Source: Pseudomonas sihuiensis (GTDB lineage: Bacteria; Pseudomonadota; Gammaproteobacteria; Pseudomonadales; Pseudomonadaceae). From it: DNA of 64,000 nt. Below are positions 8,674 through 16,574 of this stretch, piece after piece. A model generated the notes under the pieces. It had not been told where the DNA came from. It made no database searches and saw only the letters and a program-made list of their open reading frames with translations. Location of the stretch: assembly GCF_900106015.1 (NCBI RefSeq), contig NZ_LT629797.1, positions 1,798,001 to 1,862,000 of the forward strand, in the 5' to 3' direction. Within the stretch, counting starts at the first letter, position 1. Each line of letters begins with the position of its first letter. The position numbers and the translations under genes are program-made.

Positions 8674-9438
8674 GTGTCCGCACTCGTGATAACCATGCTG
8701 ATCGTCGGCGGCATCGCCCTGCTGATGGTGATTGCCTACATCAACCACGCCGTCGAGAACAGCAAGCTGGAAAAAGCGCGCCAGCGCGCTGATCTGCTCG
8801 ACCGCATTCGTCGCTGCCAGGATATCTCCGAACGCATGCCTGGGCAGCTGATGACACCGCAGTTGAAGCTGCTGCTGAGCCAGTTGCAGCTGCAAGTCAG
8901 CGAACGCCTGCTGCCGCTAGACAAGCAGAACGCCAGACTGAAGACCGATATCGACACCCTCAAGGCTCAGGTCGCTCAGGGCGAATCCATCCCGGTAAAG
9001 AACCCACCACAGCCCATCGCCAACGAAGCCAAGGCCAAGGACGTACGTTTCCTTCTGGAAAACCTGCACGCCCTGATCACCAGTTCGGTACAGGGCGGCC
9101 TGCTGCCCGCCAACGATGGCAAGCACTGGCTCAAGCAGATTCGTCAGATGCTGGTACTGGTGCATATCGAGTTCTTCAGCACCCTGGGCCAGACGGCCAT
9201 GCAGCAGAATCAACCCGGCCAGGCCCGCCTGGCCTTCGAACGCGGCGTGCAATACCTGCGCAAGCAACCTGACCCAACCCCTTACCAGACGCAACTCAAG
9301 CGTTTCGAAGAGCAATTGGCGCGCGCCAATGCCATGGTGCTCAACAACAGCGTACCCAACGCGGATGAACCCAGCCAGTTGACAGAAGGTCTGAAGGACC
9401 TGGAAGACGACTGGAAGAAGAAGAACATCTACGACTGA
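8674..9438 (+). CDS. membrane-anchored coiled-coil protein (PA2820-like)
   Basis: A 254-residue protein of unknown function. It starts at GTG 8674 after GAGGT at 8661-8665. Residues 5-23 are one N-terminal membrane helix (VITMLIVGGIALLMVIAYI); a long charged helical region with heptad-like Leu spacing follows (about 27-105), then a soluble helical domain (about 115-235) ending in an acidic-basic tail. A bitopic inner-membrane protein with a cytoplasmic body is likely. It lies between the tRNA operon and a GST gene, an order I recall from P. aeruginosa. No function should be assigned. Confidence 0.75.
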   Translation: MSALVITMLIVGGIALLMVIAYINHAVENSKLEKARQRADLLDRIRRCQDISERMPGQLMTPQLKLLLSQLQLQVSERLLPLDKQNARLKTDIDTLKAQVAQGESIPVKNPPQPIANEAKAKDVRFLLENLHALITSSVQGGLLPANDGKHWLKQIRQMLVLVHIEFFSTLGQTAMQQNQPGQARLAFERGVQYLRKQPDPTPYQTQLKRFEEQLARANAMVLNNSVPNADEPSQLTEGLKDLEDDWKKKNIYD

Positions 9439-9491
9439 GCAGACGACCGCCTTCACTCAGTCAACCACGTTGACCGCCGATAGGAGTTGTA

Positions 9492-10154
9492 ATGAGCCTG
9501 ACCGTTTACGGAGCACCCCTGTCTCCCTTCGTCCGCAAACTCTGCCTGTGCCTGATCGAAAAGGGCCTGGATTACGAGCTCGAGGTGGTCATGCCCTTCG
9601 GCCAGCCGGACTGGTTTCGCGAGCTCAATCCGCTAGGCCGGATTCCCGCCTTTCGCGATGGTGACCTGAAGCTGGCGGACTCCAGCGTCATCTGCCAGTA
9701 CCTGGAAGAGCGCTACCCTGAGCACATGCCGTTATATGGCGACGGTGCGGAGCAACGCGCCAAGGTACGCTGGCTGGAAAAATACGCGGACTACGAGCTG
9801 GCGCCGCTGTGTACCTTCACCGTGTTTCGCAACCGCGTGCTGAAAGCCACCATGGGTCAGCCATGCGATGAGGAAAAGGTGCAGCAGACGCTCAAGGACA
9901 AGCTGCCCAATCACTTCGACTATTTCGAGGCCACGTTGGGTGACGCGCCCTACTTCCTTGGCGAACAACTGTCCATGGCCGACCTGGCGCTGGCCAGCCA
10001 ACTGATCAACATGGAGCACGGCGGGGAAACCCTGGATGCCGGCCGCTGGCCGAACCTGCTGGCGCACTACGAGCGCATCAAGGCCCGCGCATCCACACAG
10101 CAACTGCTGCCGCGCGAACTGCGCACACTGGAGAAGATCGGCGCCAAGCGCTGA
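9492..10154 (+). CDS. glutathione S-transferase family protein
   Basis: A 220-residue cytosolic GST. The N-terminal thioredoxin-like domain (1-80) has the cis-Pro region NPLGRIPAFRDG and the glutathione-gamma-Glu binding DSSVICQYLEE; the all-helical C-terminal domain follows. The start has the ribosome site AGGAG at 9482-9486. The first helix begins PLSPFVRKLCLCLIEKG, so Ser in SPFVRK is the probable thiol-activating residue (beta/zeta-like class). It could detoxify electrophiles or act as a peroxidase; the substrate is not predictable. A REP-like element follows. Confidence 0.9.
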   Translation: MSLTVYGAPLSPFVRKLCLCLIEKGLDYELEVVMPFGQPDWFRELNPLGRIPAFRDGDLKLADSSVICQYLEERYPEHMPLYGDGAEQRAKVRWLEKYADYELAPLCTFTVFRNRVLKATMGQPCDEEKVQQTLKDKLPNHFDYFEATLGDAPYFLGEQLSMADLALASQLINMEHGGETLDAGRWPNLLAHYERIKARASTQQLLPRELRTLEKIGAKR

Positions 10155-10167
10155 CCACGCCCGCTTC

Positions 10168-10245
10168 GTAGGGTGCGCCGTGCGCACCGATTGCGAAATC
10201 AGCTTCGGCAACGTCTCAAACCAGCGGTGCGCGCAGCGCACCTAG
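10168..10245. repeat. GTAGGGTGCGC-type inverted repeat
   Basis: Arm one at 10168-10188 (GTAGGGTGCGCCGTGCGCAC then C) and arm two at 10226-10245 (GGTGCGCGCAGCGCACCTAG) can pair imperfectly and are each internally palindromic. The same family occurs at 57363-57420 and 62699-62818. It sits between convergent genes. Confidence 0.65.
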
Positions 10246-10279
10246 CGGATCAAGTCTCCCCGCATCGCCAAAGGCGTAT

Positions 10280-10762
10280 TCAGCAGTCGCTGGCGGCCAG
10301 GAATATCGCTGCCAGCGCTTCGATACCGGCCTGATCCACCTCGGTGAAACGCCCCACCGACGGGCTGTCCAGATCCAGCACGCCGATCAGCCGCCCTTCC
10401 TTGACCAGAGGCACCACCAGCTCACTGTTCGATGCACTGTCGCAGGCAATGTGCCCTGGGAAGGCATGCACATCCTCGACTCGCTGCGTTTGCAGGCTAG
10501 CCGCCGCGGCACCGCAGACACCACGACCGAAGGCGATGCGCACGCAGGCCACCTTGCCCTGGAACGGGCCGAGCACCAACTCGCCATCCTTCACCAGATA
10601 GAAGCCAGCCCAGTTCAGATCGGCCAGCTCGTGAAACAGGAAGGCGGAAAACTGCGCAGCATTGGCGATGAAGTCGCGCTCGCCGCTAAGCAATGCCTGC
10701 AATTGTGCACTCAGCAGCGGGTAACCGTTGAGATCACCACCAGTCTGAGAAAGATCGATCAT
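10280..10762 (-). CDS. msrC: free methionine-(R)-sulfoxide reductase (GAF domain)
   Basis: Reduces free L-methionine-R-sulfoxide using thioredoxin. The 160-residue protein is a single GAF domain with cysteines at 73 (KVACVRI), 83 (GRGVCGAA) and 107 (GHIACDS). The spacing of 10 and 24 residues is the same as that of the catalytic/resolving cysteines 84, 94 and 118 of the E. coli enzyme. Its ATG at 10762 overlaps the stop of the upstream ATPase gene (ATGA), so it is the second gene of a coupled pair. The neighbourhood (GST, OspR, glutathione peroxidase) also deals with oxidative damage. Confidence 0.93.
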   Translation of the reverse strand: MIDLSQTGGDLNGYPLLSAQLQALLSGERDFIANAAQFSAFLFHELADLNWAGFYLVKDGELVLGPFQGKVACVRIAFGRGVCGAAAASLQTQRVEDVHAFPGHIACDSASNSELVVPLVKEGRLIGVLDLDSPSVGRFTEVDQAGIEALAAIFLAASDC

Positions 10763-11649
10763 GCCTGTTGCTCCAGCAGTTGCAGCCCGACCCAGTGGCG
10801 GGCGAATTGATAGGCGCAGCGGCCATTGCGGTTACCGCGACCCAGCGCCCAGCGAATGGCGGCTTTCTCCAGCGCCTCGTCCCAGCTCCAGTCGAGCCCT
10901 ACCTGACGCGCCTGCACCTCTACCCAGTGACGCACGACGAGCAGGAAGTGATCCTGGCTGAAGGGATAGAACGACAGCCACAGGCCAAAGCGGTCGGACA
11001 ACGCGATCTTGTCCTCCACCGCCTCGTTAGGGTGCAACTCGCCGTCGACCCGCTTCCAGTTCTCATTATCGCTCTGATGCTCGGGCACCAGATGGCGACG
11101 GTTGGAGGTGGCGTACAGCAGCACGTTGTCCGGCGCCTGCTCCAACGAGCCGTCGAGCACGCTCTTGAGTACCCGGTAGTCGCCCTCGCCCGCTTCGAAC
11201 GACAGGTCGTCGCAGAACAGCACGAAGCGTTGCGGCAAGCCGGCCAGCAGCTCGACCACGCGCGGCAGGTCGGCCAGATGATCGCGCTCGATCTCGATCA
11301 GGCGCAGGCCGGCCTTGGCGTGCTCGGCGAGCAGGGCACGCACCAGCGACGACTTGCCAGTGCCACGCGCGCCCCAGAGCAAGGCATGGTTGGCCGGCAT
11401 GCCGCTGACGAACTGACGGGTGTTACGTGCCAGTTGCTCGCGCTGGGCGTCCACACCCAGCAGGTCGCTCAGCGACAGGTCGAGGCTGACATCCAGTGGC
11501 AGCAGGTAGCCACTGCGACCATCACGCACCCAGCGCGCCGCCACGCACTTGCTCCAGTCCACCTCCGGACGCAGTGCAGGCAGCAGGGGTTCGATGCGCT
11601 CCAGCACCTGCTCGGCGCGGGCAAGAAAATCCAGTAACCGGGAATCCAC
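10759..11649 (-). CDS. DUF815-type AAA ATPase
   Basis: A 296-residue P-loop ATPase of unknown role. Walker A is GARGTGKS (93-100), Walker B is RFVLFCDDLSFE, a sensor-like ATSNRRHLVPE follows, and the C-terminus is helical. The start is GTG at 11649 with AAAGGAG upstream at about 11660. The gene overlaps msrC by four bases, implying coupled translation, though no functional link between the two is known to me. The domain resembles the AAA module of DUF815 proteins found widely in proteobacteria. Confidence 0.85.
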   Translation of the reverse strand: MDSRLLDFLARAEQVLERIEPLLPALRPEVDWSKCVAARWVRDGRSGYLLPLDVSLDLSLSDLLGVDAQREQLARNTRQFVSGMPANHALLWGARGTGKSSLVRALLAEHAKAGLRLIEIERDHLADLPRVVELLAGLPQRFVLFCDDLSFEAGEGDYRVLKSVLDGSLEQAPDNVLLYATSNRRHLVPEHQSDNENWKRVDGELHPNEAVEDKIALSDRFGLWLSFYPFSQDHFLLVVRHWVEVQARQVGLDWSWDEALEKAAIRWALGRGNRNGRCAYQFARHWVGLQLLEQQA

Positions 11650-11759
11650 GATCTACTACTCCTTTTGCGCAGAGCCGCACGTTGCAGGCTCTGCCGGTAC
11701 AGGGTCGCTATCAGCTATGCTTGGCAGGCGCCCAAGGATCAGAGACCACGCACGCCTTT

Positions 11760-14081
11760 ATGGACATTTCGCTCACCAATCGCCTGTCGTTCAAACAGGC
11801 CGGCCTGACCGTCCTGGTGGCGTTTATCCTTGGTACGCTGCTGAGCGTCACCCAGGTGGCGGTCGATTATGCCAGCGAAGAGGCCTCCATCAACCGCGAG
11901 ATTCGCGCGCTGCTGGAAATCAGCCACAACCCCGCCGCCCGTATCGCCTACAACATCGACGCGGAACTGGCGCAGGAGCTGGTCCTCGGCCTGCTGCGCT
12001 CGCCCGCGGTGACCCGCGCCGAACTGATCGACAACAACGGCCTGGTGCTGGCCAGCGTCAGCCGCCCACGCCGGGAAAGCCGCTACCGGGTCTTCAGCGA
12101 CAGCCTGTTCGGGGCCCAGCGGCAGTTCCAGGACCCGCTCCACGTCAGCCATGCACCCAACGAAGCCCTGGGCTTTCTACGCCTGGAAGTCGACACCTAC
12201 GCCTTCGGCAGTCACTTTCTCAGACGTTCGCTGCTGACTCTGCTCACCGGCTTCGCGCGCAGCCTGCTGCTGTCACTGATCCTGCTGGTGCTGTTCTATT
12301 TCATGCTGACCAAGCCCCTGACCGGGGTGATTCGTGCACTCAGCGAACGCAACCCGCAAGACCCGCAGCACCGCCCCGTGCCCTGCCCCAAGGGCCACGA
12401 GCGCGACGAGATCGGTACCCTGGTGGAGGTCACCAACCGCCAATTGTCGAGCATCGCCCAGGAGATCGAGCAAAGACGCAACGCCGAAGACCGCCTGACC
12501 CAGTACCTGAACGAACTGGAAAATATCGTCTCGGCGCGCACCGCCGAGCTCAAGGCCACCAACGCCCGCCTCAGCCAGTCCAACCGCGAACTGGAGGTAG
12601 CGCGTACCACCGCCCTGAACATGGCGCAGGCGCGCTCGGCCTTTCTGGCCAACATGAGCCACGAGATCCGTACGCCGCTCAACGGCCTGCTGGGCATGCT
12701 CGCGCTGGCTCTGGACGGCCCACTCAGCGCCGAGCAGCGCCAGCAGCTGGGCATTGCCCATGACTCCGGCAAGGTGCTGGTGGAACTACTCAACGACATT
12801 CTCGACCTGTCCAAATTCGAAGCAGGCCAGCTCGAACTGGAGGAAATTCCCTTCGACCTCGGCGCCTTGGCCGAGGAAACCGCCAGCCTGCTGTCACAGA
12901 ACGCCGCCAGCGCAGTCGAGCTGACTTGCCTGATCGACCCGGCACTGCCGACCCAGGTGCTGGGCGACCCGACACGGGTGCGCCAGATCGTCAGCAACCT
13001 GCTGTCCAACGCGCTCAAATTCACCCGCTTCGGCCGCGTCGACCTGATCGTCGCCTGCAGTAAGGACGGCATCAGCATCCGCGTGCGCGATACTGGCATC
13101 GGCATCGCCGAAGATGCTCAGGCGCGCATCTTCCAGCCCTTCGCCCAGGCCGAAGTCGGCATCACCCGTGAGTACGGCGGCACCGGGCTAGGCCTGGCGC
13201 TGACGCGGCGCCTGTGCGAAGCAATGCATGGCAAGCTGACGCTGCAGTCGAAAGAGGGCTTCGGCAGCGAGTTCTGCGCGCAACTGCCGCTGCCCGCCCA
13301 TGCGCAAGCCGGTTCCCAACCTGTGCTGGACGGCCGCATCGTCGCGCTGACGCCGGCCAGCAGCGGCCTGCAGCAGATGCTCAGCCAGTGGCTGCCAGCC
13401 TGGGGCCTGGGTTATCAGCGCCTGGATACCGATACCAGCCTGCACGGCGTGGATGCCGACCTGCTGATCAGCGATTGCCCGGAATGCCTGCTGGGTATTC
13501 GCCCGGCGATCAGCACGCCGATACTGCTGGTCACCGCCTATGGCAACTTCCTGCCGCACGAGCAGGCGCAGCGTCTCATGCCGCTGCTGCAGATCGCCCG
13601 CCCGCTGGCGCGCAATGGCCTGCTACAGGTGCTGCGGCACATCCTCCACAGCGACGACGGCAACCTGCACAGCAGCGCCCAGACGCAAGCTGCGCGAGAA
13701 AGTACAGCGCGCGTGCTGCTGGTCGAAGACAACCCGGTCAACCAGATGGTCGCCAAAGGCATGCTGGCCAAGCTCGGCTACCAGGTGTTGGTCGCCGCAC
13801 ACGGCGCTGAAGCATTGGAGGTGCTGGAGCAGGAGCCCATCGACCTGATCCTGATGGACTGCAACATGCCGGTGATGGATGGCTACGAAGCCAGCCGACG
13901 CATCCGCAGCAATGGCCGCTGGCCGGAGTTGCCCATCGTCGCCCTGACCGCCAATGCGCTGTCCGACGAGCGCGAGCGCTGCCGCGCTGCTGGCATGAAC
14001 GATTACCTGGCCAAACCCTTCCGCCGTGAAGAACTGGCAGTCATGCTCGACACCTGGCTGCCCGATGAGGTCAATCGCTGA
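11760..14081 (+). CDS. sagS: hybrid sensor histidine kinase, SagS-like
   Basis: A 773-residue inner-membrane hybrid kinase. The ATG at 11760 is chosen because two membrane helices then flank a periplasmic sensor of about 130 residues (helix 1 about 12-32, LTVLVAFILGTLLSVTQV; helix 2 about 165-185, LLLSLILLVLFYFML). HAMP-like linker, HisKA with His301 (ANMSHEIRTPLNG), HATPase (VSNLLSNALKF, DTGIGI, GGTGLGLAL), a degenerate receiver-like stretch and a true receiver with Asp700 (LILMDCNMPVMDG) follow. No HPt domain is present. In P. aeruginosa SagS passes phosphate to HptB and controls the switch to biofilm; the same gene order (ospR, gpx next door) supports orthology. Its 3' end overlaps the convergent ospR by 11 bases. 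Confidence 0.88.
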   Translation: MDISLTNRLSFKQAGLTVLVAFILGTLLSVTQVAVDYASEEASINREIRALLEISHNPAARIAYNIDAELAQELVLGLLRSPAVTRAELIDNNGLVLASVSRPRRESRYRVFSDSLFGAQRQFQDPLHVSHAPNEALGFLRLEVDTYAFGSHFLRRSLLTLLTGFARSLLLSLILLVLFYFMLTKPLTGVIRALSERNPQDPQHRPVPCPKGHERDEIGTLVEVTNRQLSSIAQEIEQRRNAEDRLTQYLNELENIVSARTAELKATNARLSQSNRELEVARTTALNMAQARSAFLANMSHEIRTPLNGLLGMLALALDGPLSAEQRQQLGIAHDSGKVLVELLNDILDLSKFEAGQLELEEIPFDLGALAEETASLLSQNAASAVELTCLIDPALPTQVLGDPTRVRQIVSNLLSNALKFTRFGRVDLIVACSKDGISIRVRDTGIGIAEDAQARIFQPFAQAEVGITREYGGTGLGLALTRRLCEAMHGKLTLQSKEGFGSEFCAQLPLPAHAQAGSQPVLDGRIVALTPASSGLQQMLSQWLPAWGLGYQRLDTDTSLHGVDADLLISDCPECLLGIRPAISTPILLVTAYGNFLPHEQAQRLMPLLQIARPLARNGLLQVLRHILHSDDGNLHSSAQTQAARESTARVLLVEDNPVNQMVAKGMLAKLGYQVLVAAHGAEALEVLEQEPIDLILMDCNMPVMDGYEASRRIRSNGRWPELPIVALTANALSDERERCRAAGMNDYLAKPFRREELAVMLDTWLPDEVNR

Positions 14082-14529
14082 GCCGAGCCAGTAGCCGATC
14101 CAGGCTGCGCCGCAGCCCTTCCATCTCCAGCAGATCCTGATCGCCGAACTGGCAGAGCAACTGCGCCTTGAGCGGCAGGACCTGCGCCTGCAGCGCCCTG
14201 CCAGCCTCGCTCAGGGCCAGATGCACCTCACGTTCATCCGTCTGCGCGCGACGACGCTGCACCAGGTCCATCTGCTCCAGACGCTTGAGCAGCGGCGTCA
14301 GGGTGCCGGAATCCAGCTGCAGGCGTTGCCCGAGCGCCTTGAGCGTCGGCTGCTCGGGCGCCCGCTCCTGCCATTCCCACAGCACCAGCATCGCCAGATA
14401 CTGCGGGTAGGTCAGGCCGAGGGCGTCGAGCATCGGCTTGTAGGCGCGGATCACCGCGCGCGAGGCGGCGTAAAGCTTGAAGCACAGCTGATTGTCCAGC
14501 TGCAGCCCGGCGGTGTCGAAAGCACTCAT
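14071..14529 (-). CDS. ospR: MarR/OhrR-family peroxide-sensing repressor, OspR-like
   Basis: A 152-residue winged-helix repressor. Cys16 in LDNQLCFKLYAASRAVIRAY is the conserved N-terminal redox cysteine of the OhrR/OspR group, and the wing region RRRAQTDEREVHLALSEAG is intact. The ATG at 14529 overlaps the gpx stop (ATGA); the longer open frame upstream lies inside gpx and is not used. In P. aeruginosa OspR represses the adjacent glutathione peroxidase gene and is released by oxidation. The perfect 24-bp palindrome at 15060-15083 in the gpx promoter is the likely operator, so the pair would be autoregulated. Confidence 0.88.
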   Translation of the reverse strand: MSAFDTAGLQLDNQLCFKLYAASRAVIRAYKPMLDALGLTYPQYLAMLVLWEWQERAPEQPTLKALGQRLQLDSGTLTPLLKRLEQMDLVQRRRAQTDEREVHLALSEAGRALQAQVLPLKAQLLCQFGDQDLLEMEGLRRSLDRLLARLSD

Positions 14530-15011
14530 TTCAGCAGGGCTTCGATCTCGCTGCTCAGTTCTTCGGGCTTGGTGGTCGGGGCGAAGCGCTTGACCACCTT
14601 GCCGTCCTCGCCAATCAGAAACTTGGTGAAGTTCCACTTGATGCCCTGGCTGCCCAGCAGGCCCGGCGCGCGCTTCTTCAACTGCACGAACAGCGGGTGA
14701 GCATCGCTGCCATTGACGTCGACCTTCTTGAACAGTGGGAAGCTGACGCCGAAGTTCAGCTCGCAGAACTCGGAGATCGCGCCCTCGTCACCCGGCTCCT
14801 GCTTGCCGAACTGATTGCAGGGGAAACCGAGCACTACCAGTCCTTTGTCCTTGTATTGCTGCCAGACGTTTTCCAAGCCTTTGTACTGCGGGGTGAAGCC
14901 ACATTTGCTGGCGGTATTGACCACCAGCACAGCCTTGCCGCCAAAGTCGGCCAAGGTCTTCTGCTCGCCCTTGATGGTGGTGACCGGAATATCGAAAAGT
15001 GCGTTGCTCAT
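14526..15011 (-). CDS. gpx: glutathione peroxidase (Cys type)
   Basis: A 161-residue thioredoxin-fold peroxidase that reduces H2O2 and organic peroxides. The peroxidatic residue is Cys37 (NTASKCGFTPQY), not selenocysteine; the conserved Gln/Trp motifs are GFPCNQFGKQEPG and GIKWNFTKFL. The protein has no signal peptide, so it is cytosolic; in bacteria such enzymes usually draw electrons from thioredoxin. First gene of the gpx-ospR operon, reading into ospR through a four-base overlap. The promoter overlaps a palindromic operator. Confidence 0.95.
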   Translation of the reverse strand: MSNALFDIPVTTIKGEQKTLADFGGKAVLVVNTASKCGFTPQYKGLENVWQQYKDKGLVVLGFPCNQFGKQEPGDEGAISEFCELNFGVSFPLFKKVDVNGSDAHPLFVQLKKRAPGLLGSQGIKWNFTKFLIGEDGKVVKRFAPTTKPEELSSEIEALLK

Positions 15012-15047
15012 GGGGGAATCGTCCTGAATGGGCTTGAAGTGACGAAC

Positions 15048-15083
15048 AAAGTAGCGAGCAATTAAATTGCATGCAATTTAATT
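15048..15083 (-). promoter_or_regulatory. gpx-ospR promoter with 24-bp palindromic operator
   Basis: 15060-15083 is a perfect 24-bp palindrome centred on ATTGCATGCAAT, starting AATTAAATTG and ending CAATTTAATT; the match stops exactly at both ends. On the minus strand a candidate -35 TTGCAT (15076-15071) lies inside it, with a 17-base spacer and -10 TACTTT (15053-15048). Bound repressor would cover the -35 box. The MarR/OhrR-type protein encoded by the second gene of the operon is the obvious ligand (inference). Confidence 0.8.
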
Positions 15084-15120
15084 AATGCAAAATAAGGCAT
15101 GCGAATACACGCTATCTCGT

Positions 15121-15240
15121 AAGGTGGGTTAGCGGCGCCGAATGCAGGGCGTCCAAACGCAGATGAACCCAGCGCGCTCGGATGGCCGCCCCACGTAACC
15201 CACCAGGCGGTGTGTCGCGTTGCACCGATGGTGGGTTACG
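15121..15240. repeat. degenerate GGTGGGTTA / TAACCCACC repeats
   Basis: AGGTGGGTTAGCG (about 15122), CGTAACCCACCAGG (about 15193) and GGTGGGTTACGCCGC (about 15229) are inverted copies of one GTGGGTTA core in the spacer between gpx and pdxB. They fit the general class of short intergenic hairpin repeats seen through the window. Confidence 0.5.
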
Positions 15241-15293
15241 CCGCACCGGGCTTAGCAAACTGTTCTGCAAGCGTGACAGGCGGCCAACCTACC

Positions 15294-16424
15294 CTACGAA
15301 ACGGTGGCGCCCAGGGCTCGTACCAGAGCAGCCAGCGGCGCTGAATCCCCCTGAATACGCACGCGCAAGCCATCGATCTCGCGGCGCATGGGGTAATGCT
15401 TGCGCAGGCGGTCGAAGCCGGCGCGACGGGTATCGGCATCGCCAACCAGGCTGCGGCGAAAGTCGGCATCGTCGCGGCGCGGGTCATAGACCGCGCGGCA
15501 AATGCTGGCCAGCGCCCAGGCAGGATCGGCGCTGCCGTCGATGCTCAGCTCACTCAACCAGGGCGCCGGCAACAGATCGGCCAGGCTCACCTGCTCGGCT
15601 ACGCCCAGCGCCCGGCAGCAGGCCTGGTAGATCTGCGCCGTGCCGCGCAGCTTGCCGTCCAGGCTGTAGCCAGCAATGTGCGGCGTGGCCAGTTGGCACA
15701 GCGCGGCCAGCTCGACATCGGCCTGCGGTTCGCCTTCCCAGACGTCCAGCACGGCCTTCAGATCAGGCCGCTGTGGCAGCAGGCTGCGCAGCGCGGCGTT
15801 GTCCACCACGGCACCGCGACTGGCATTGATCAGCCAGGTGCCAGGCCTGAGCGCAGCCAGACGCGCCGCATCGAGCAGGTGACGGGTCGAAGCGTCCAGC
15901 GGCGTGTGCAGGCTGATCACATCGCATTCGCCGATGATCTGCTCCAGGCTGACGAAGTCGCCGCCCTCGGCGGCCTGGCGCGGCGGGTCGCACACCCGTA
16001 CCTGCCAGCCGAGACCATGCAGCAGATTGACCAGACGCCCACCGACCTGCCCCGCCCCGACCACGCCATAGACACGCGCAGCCGGGTCAACGCCCTCACG
16101 CTCGGCAAGGGTCAGCACGCTGCCCAGCACGTAATCCACCACGCCACGGGCGTTGCAGCCCGGTGCGCTGCTCCAGGCGATGCCGGCTGCGGCGAAGTAT
16201 TCGAGATCCAGATGGTCGGTGCCGATGGTGCAGGTGCCGACAAAACGCACCCGGCTGCCTTCGAGCAAGGCGCGGTTCACCTGGGTCACCGAGCGCACCA
16301 GCAAGAGGTCGGCATCACGCACATCGGCCGCCGTGATGGCGCGCCCTGGCAAGCGGCGGATGCTGCCGAACGCAGCGAAGAACTCATCGAGCAGGGGAAT
16401 GTTTTCGTCGGCGACTATGTGCAT
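15294..16424 (-). CDS. pdxB: erythronate-4-phosphate dehydrogenase PdxB
   Basis: Second step of pyridoxal-5'-phosphate synthesis by the DXP-dependent route: oxidises 4-phosphoerythronate. The start is taken at ATG 16424 ([16 protein letters not shown]), the standard family N-terminus, giving 376 residues. The D-2-hydroxyacid dehydrogenase fold shows [13 protein letters not shown] (NAD site), the catalytic Arg region [13 protein letters not shown], the Glu in VLDVWEGEP and His in TPHIAGYS. The C-terminal dimerisation domain special to PdxB follows. It is divergent from the MATE gene with a 150-base shared spacer. Confidence 0.95.
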   Translation of the reverse strand: MHIVADENIPLLDEFFAAFGSIRRLPGRAITAADVRDADLLLVRSVTQVNRALLEGSRVRFVGTCTIGTDHLDLEYFAAAGIAWSSAPGCNARGVVDYVLGSVLTLAEREGVDPAARVYGVVGAGQVGGRLVNLLHGLGWQVRVCDPPRQAAEGGDFVSLEQIIGECDVISLHTPLDASTRHLLDAARLAALRPGTWLINASRGAVVDNAALRSLLPQRPDLKAVLDVWEGEPQADVELAALCQLATPHIAGYSLDGKLRGTAQIYQACCRALGVAEQVSLADLLPAPWLSELSIDGSADPAWALASICRAVYDPRRDDADFRRSLVGDADTRRAGFDRLRKHYPMRREIDGLRVRIQGDSAPLAALVRALGATVS

Positions 16425-16574
16425 GACAGGCTCCATCGGGCAGGTCGCCATTCTAAGTCAGCCGGCACCTCAGCGTCGCCCCACAGGCCGCCAGACAGAG
16501 GGGCACATCGTCCTTTCCTGACCGACACGTCAAGGCGTAGACTAAGCGGTTTCCTGCTATCCCGAAGAATCGAA

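Noticed and set aside
15396..16574. 393-codon N-terminal extension of the MATE protein
   Set aside because: It is antisense to pdxB and is followed by a normal MATE start at 16575; no fusion is needed.
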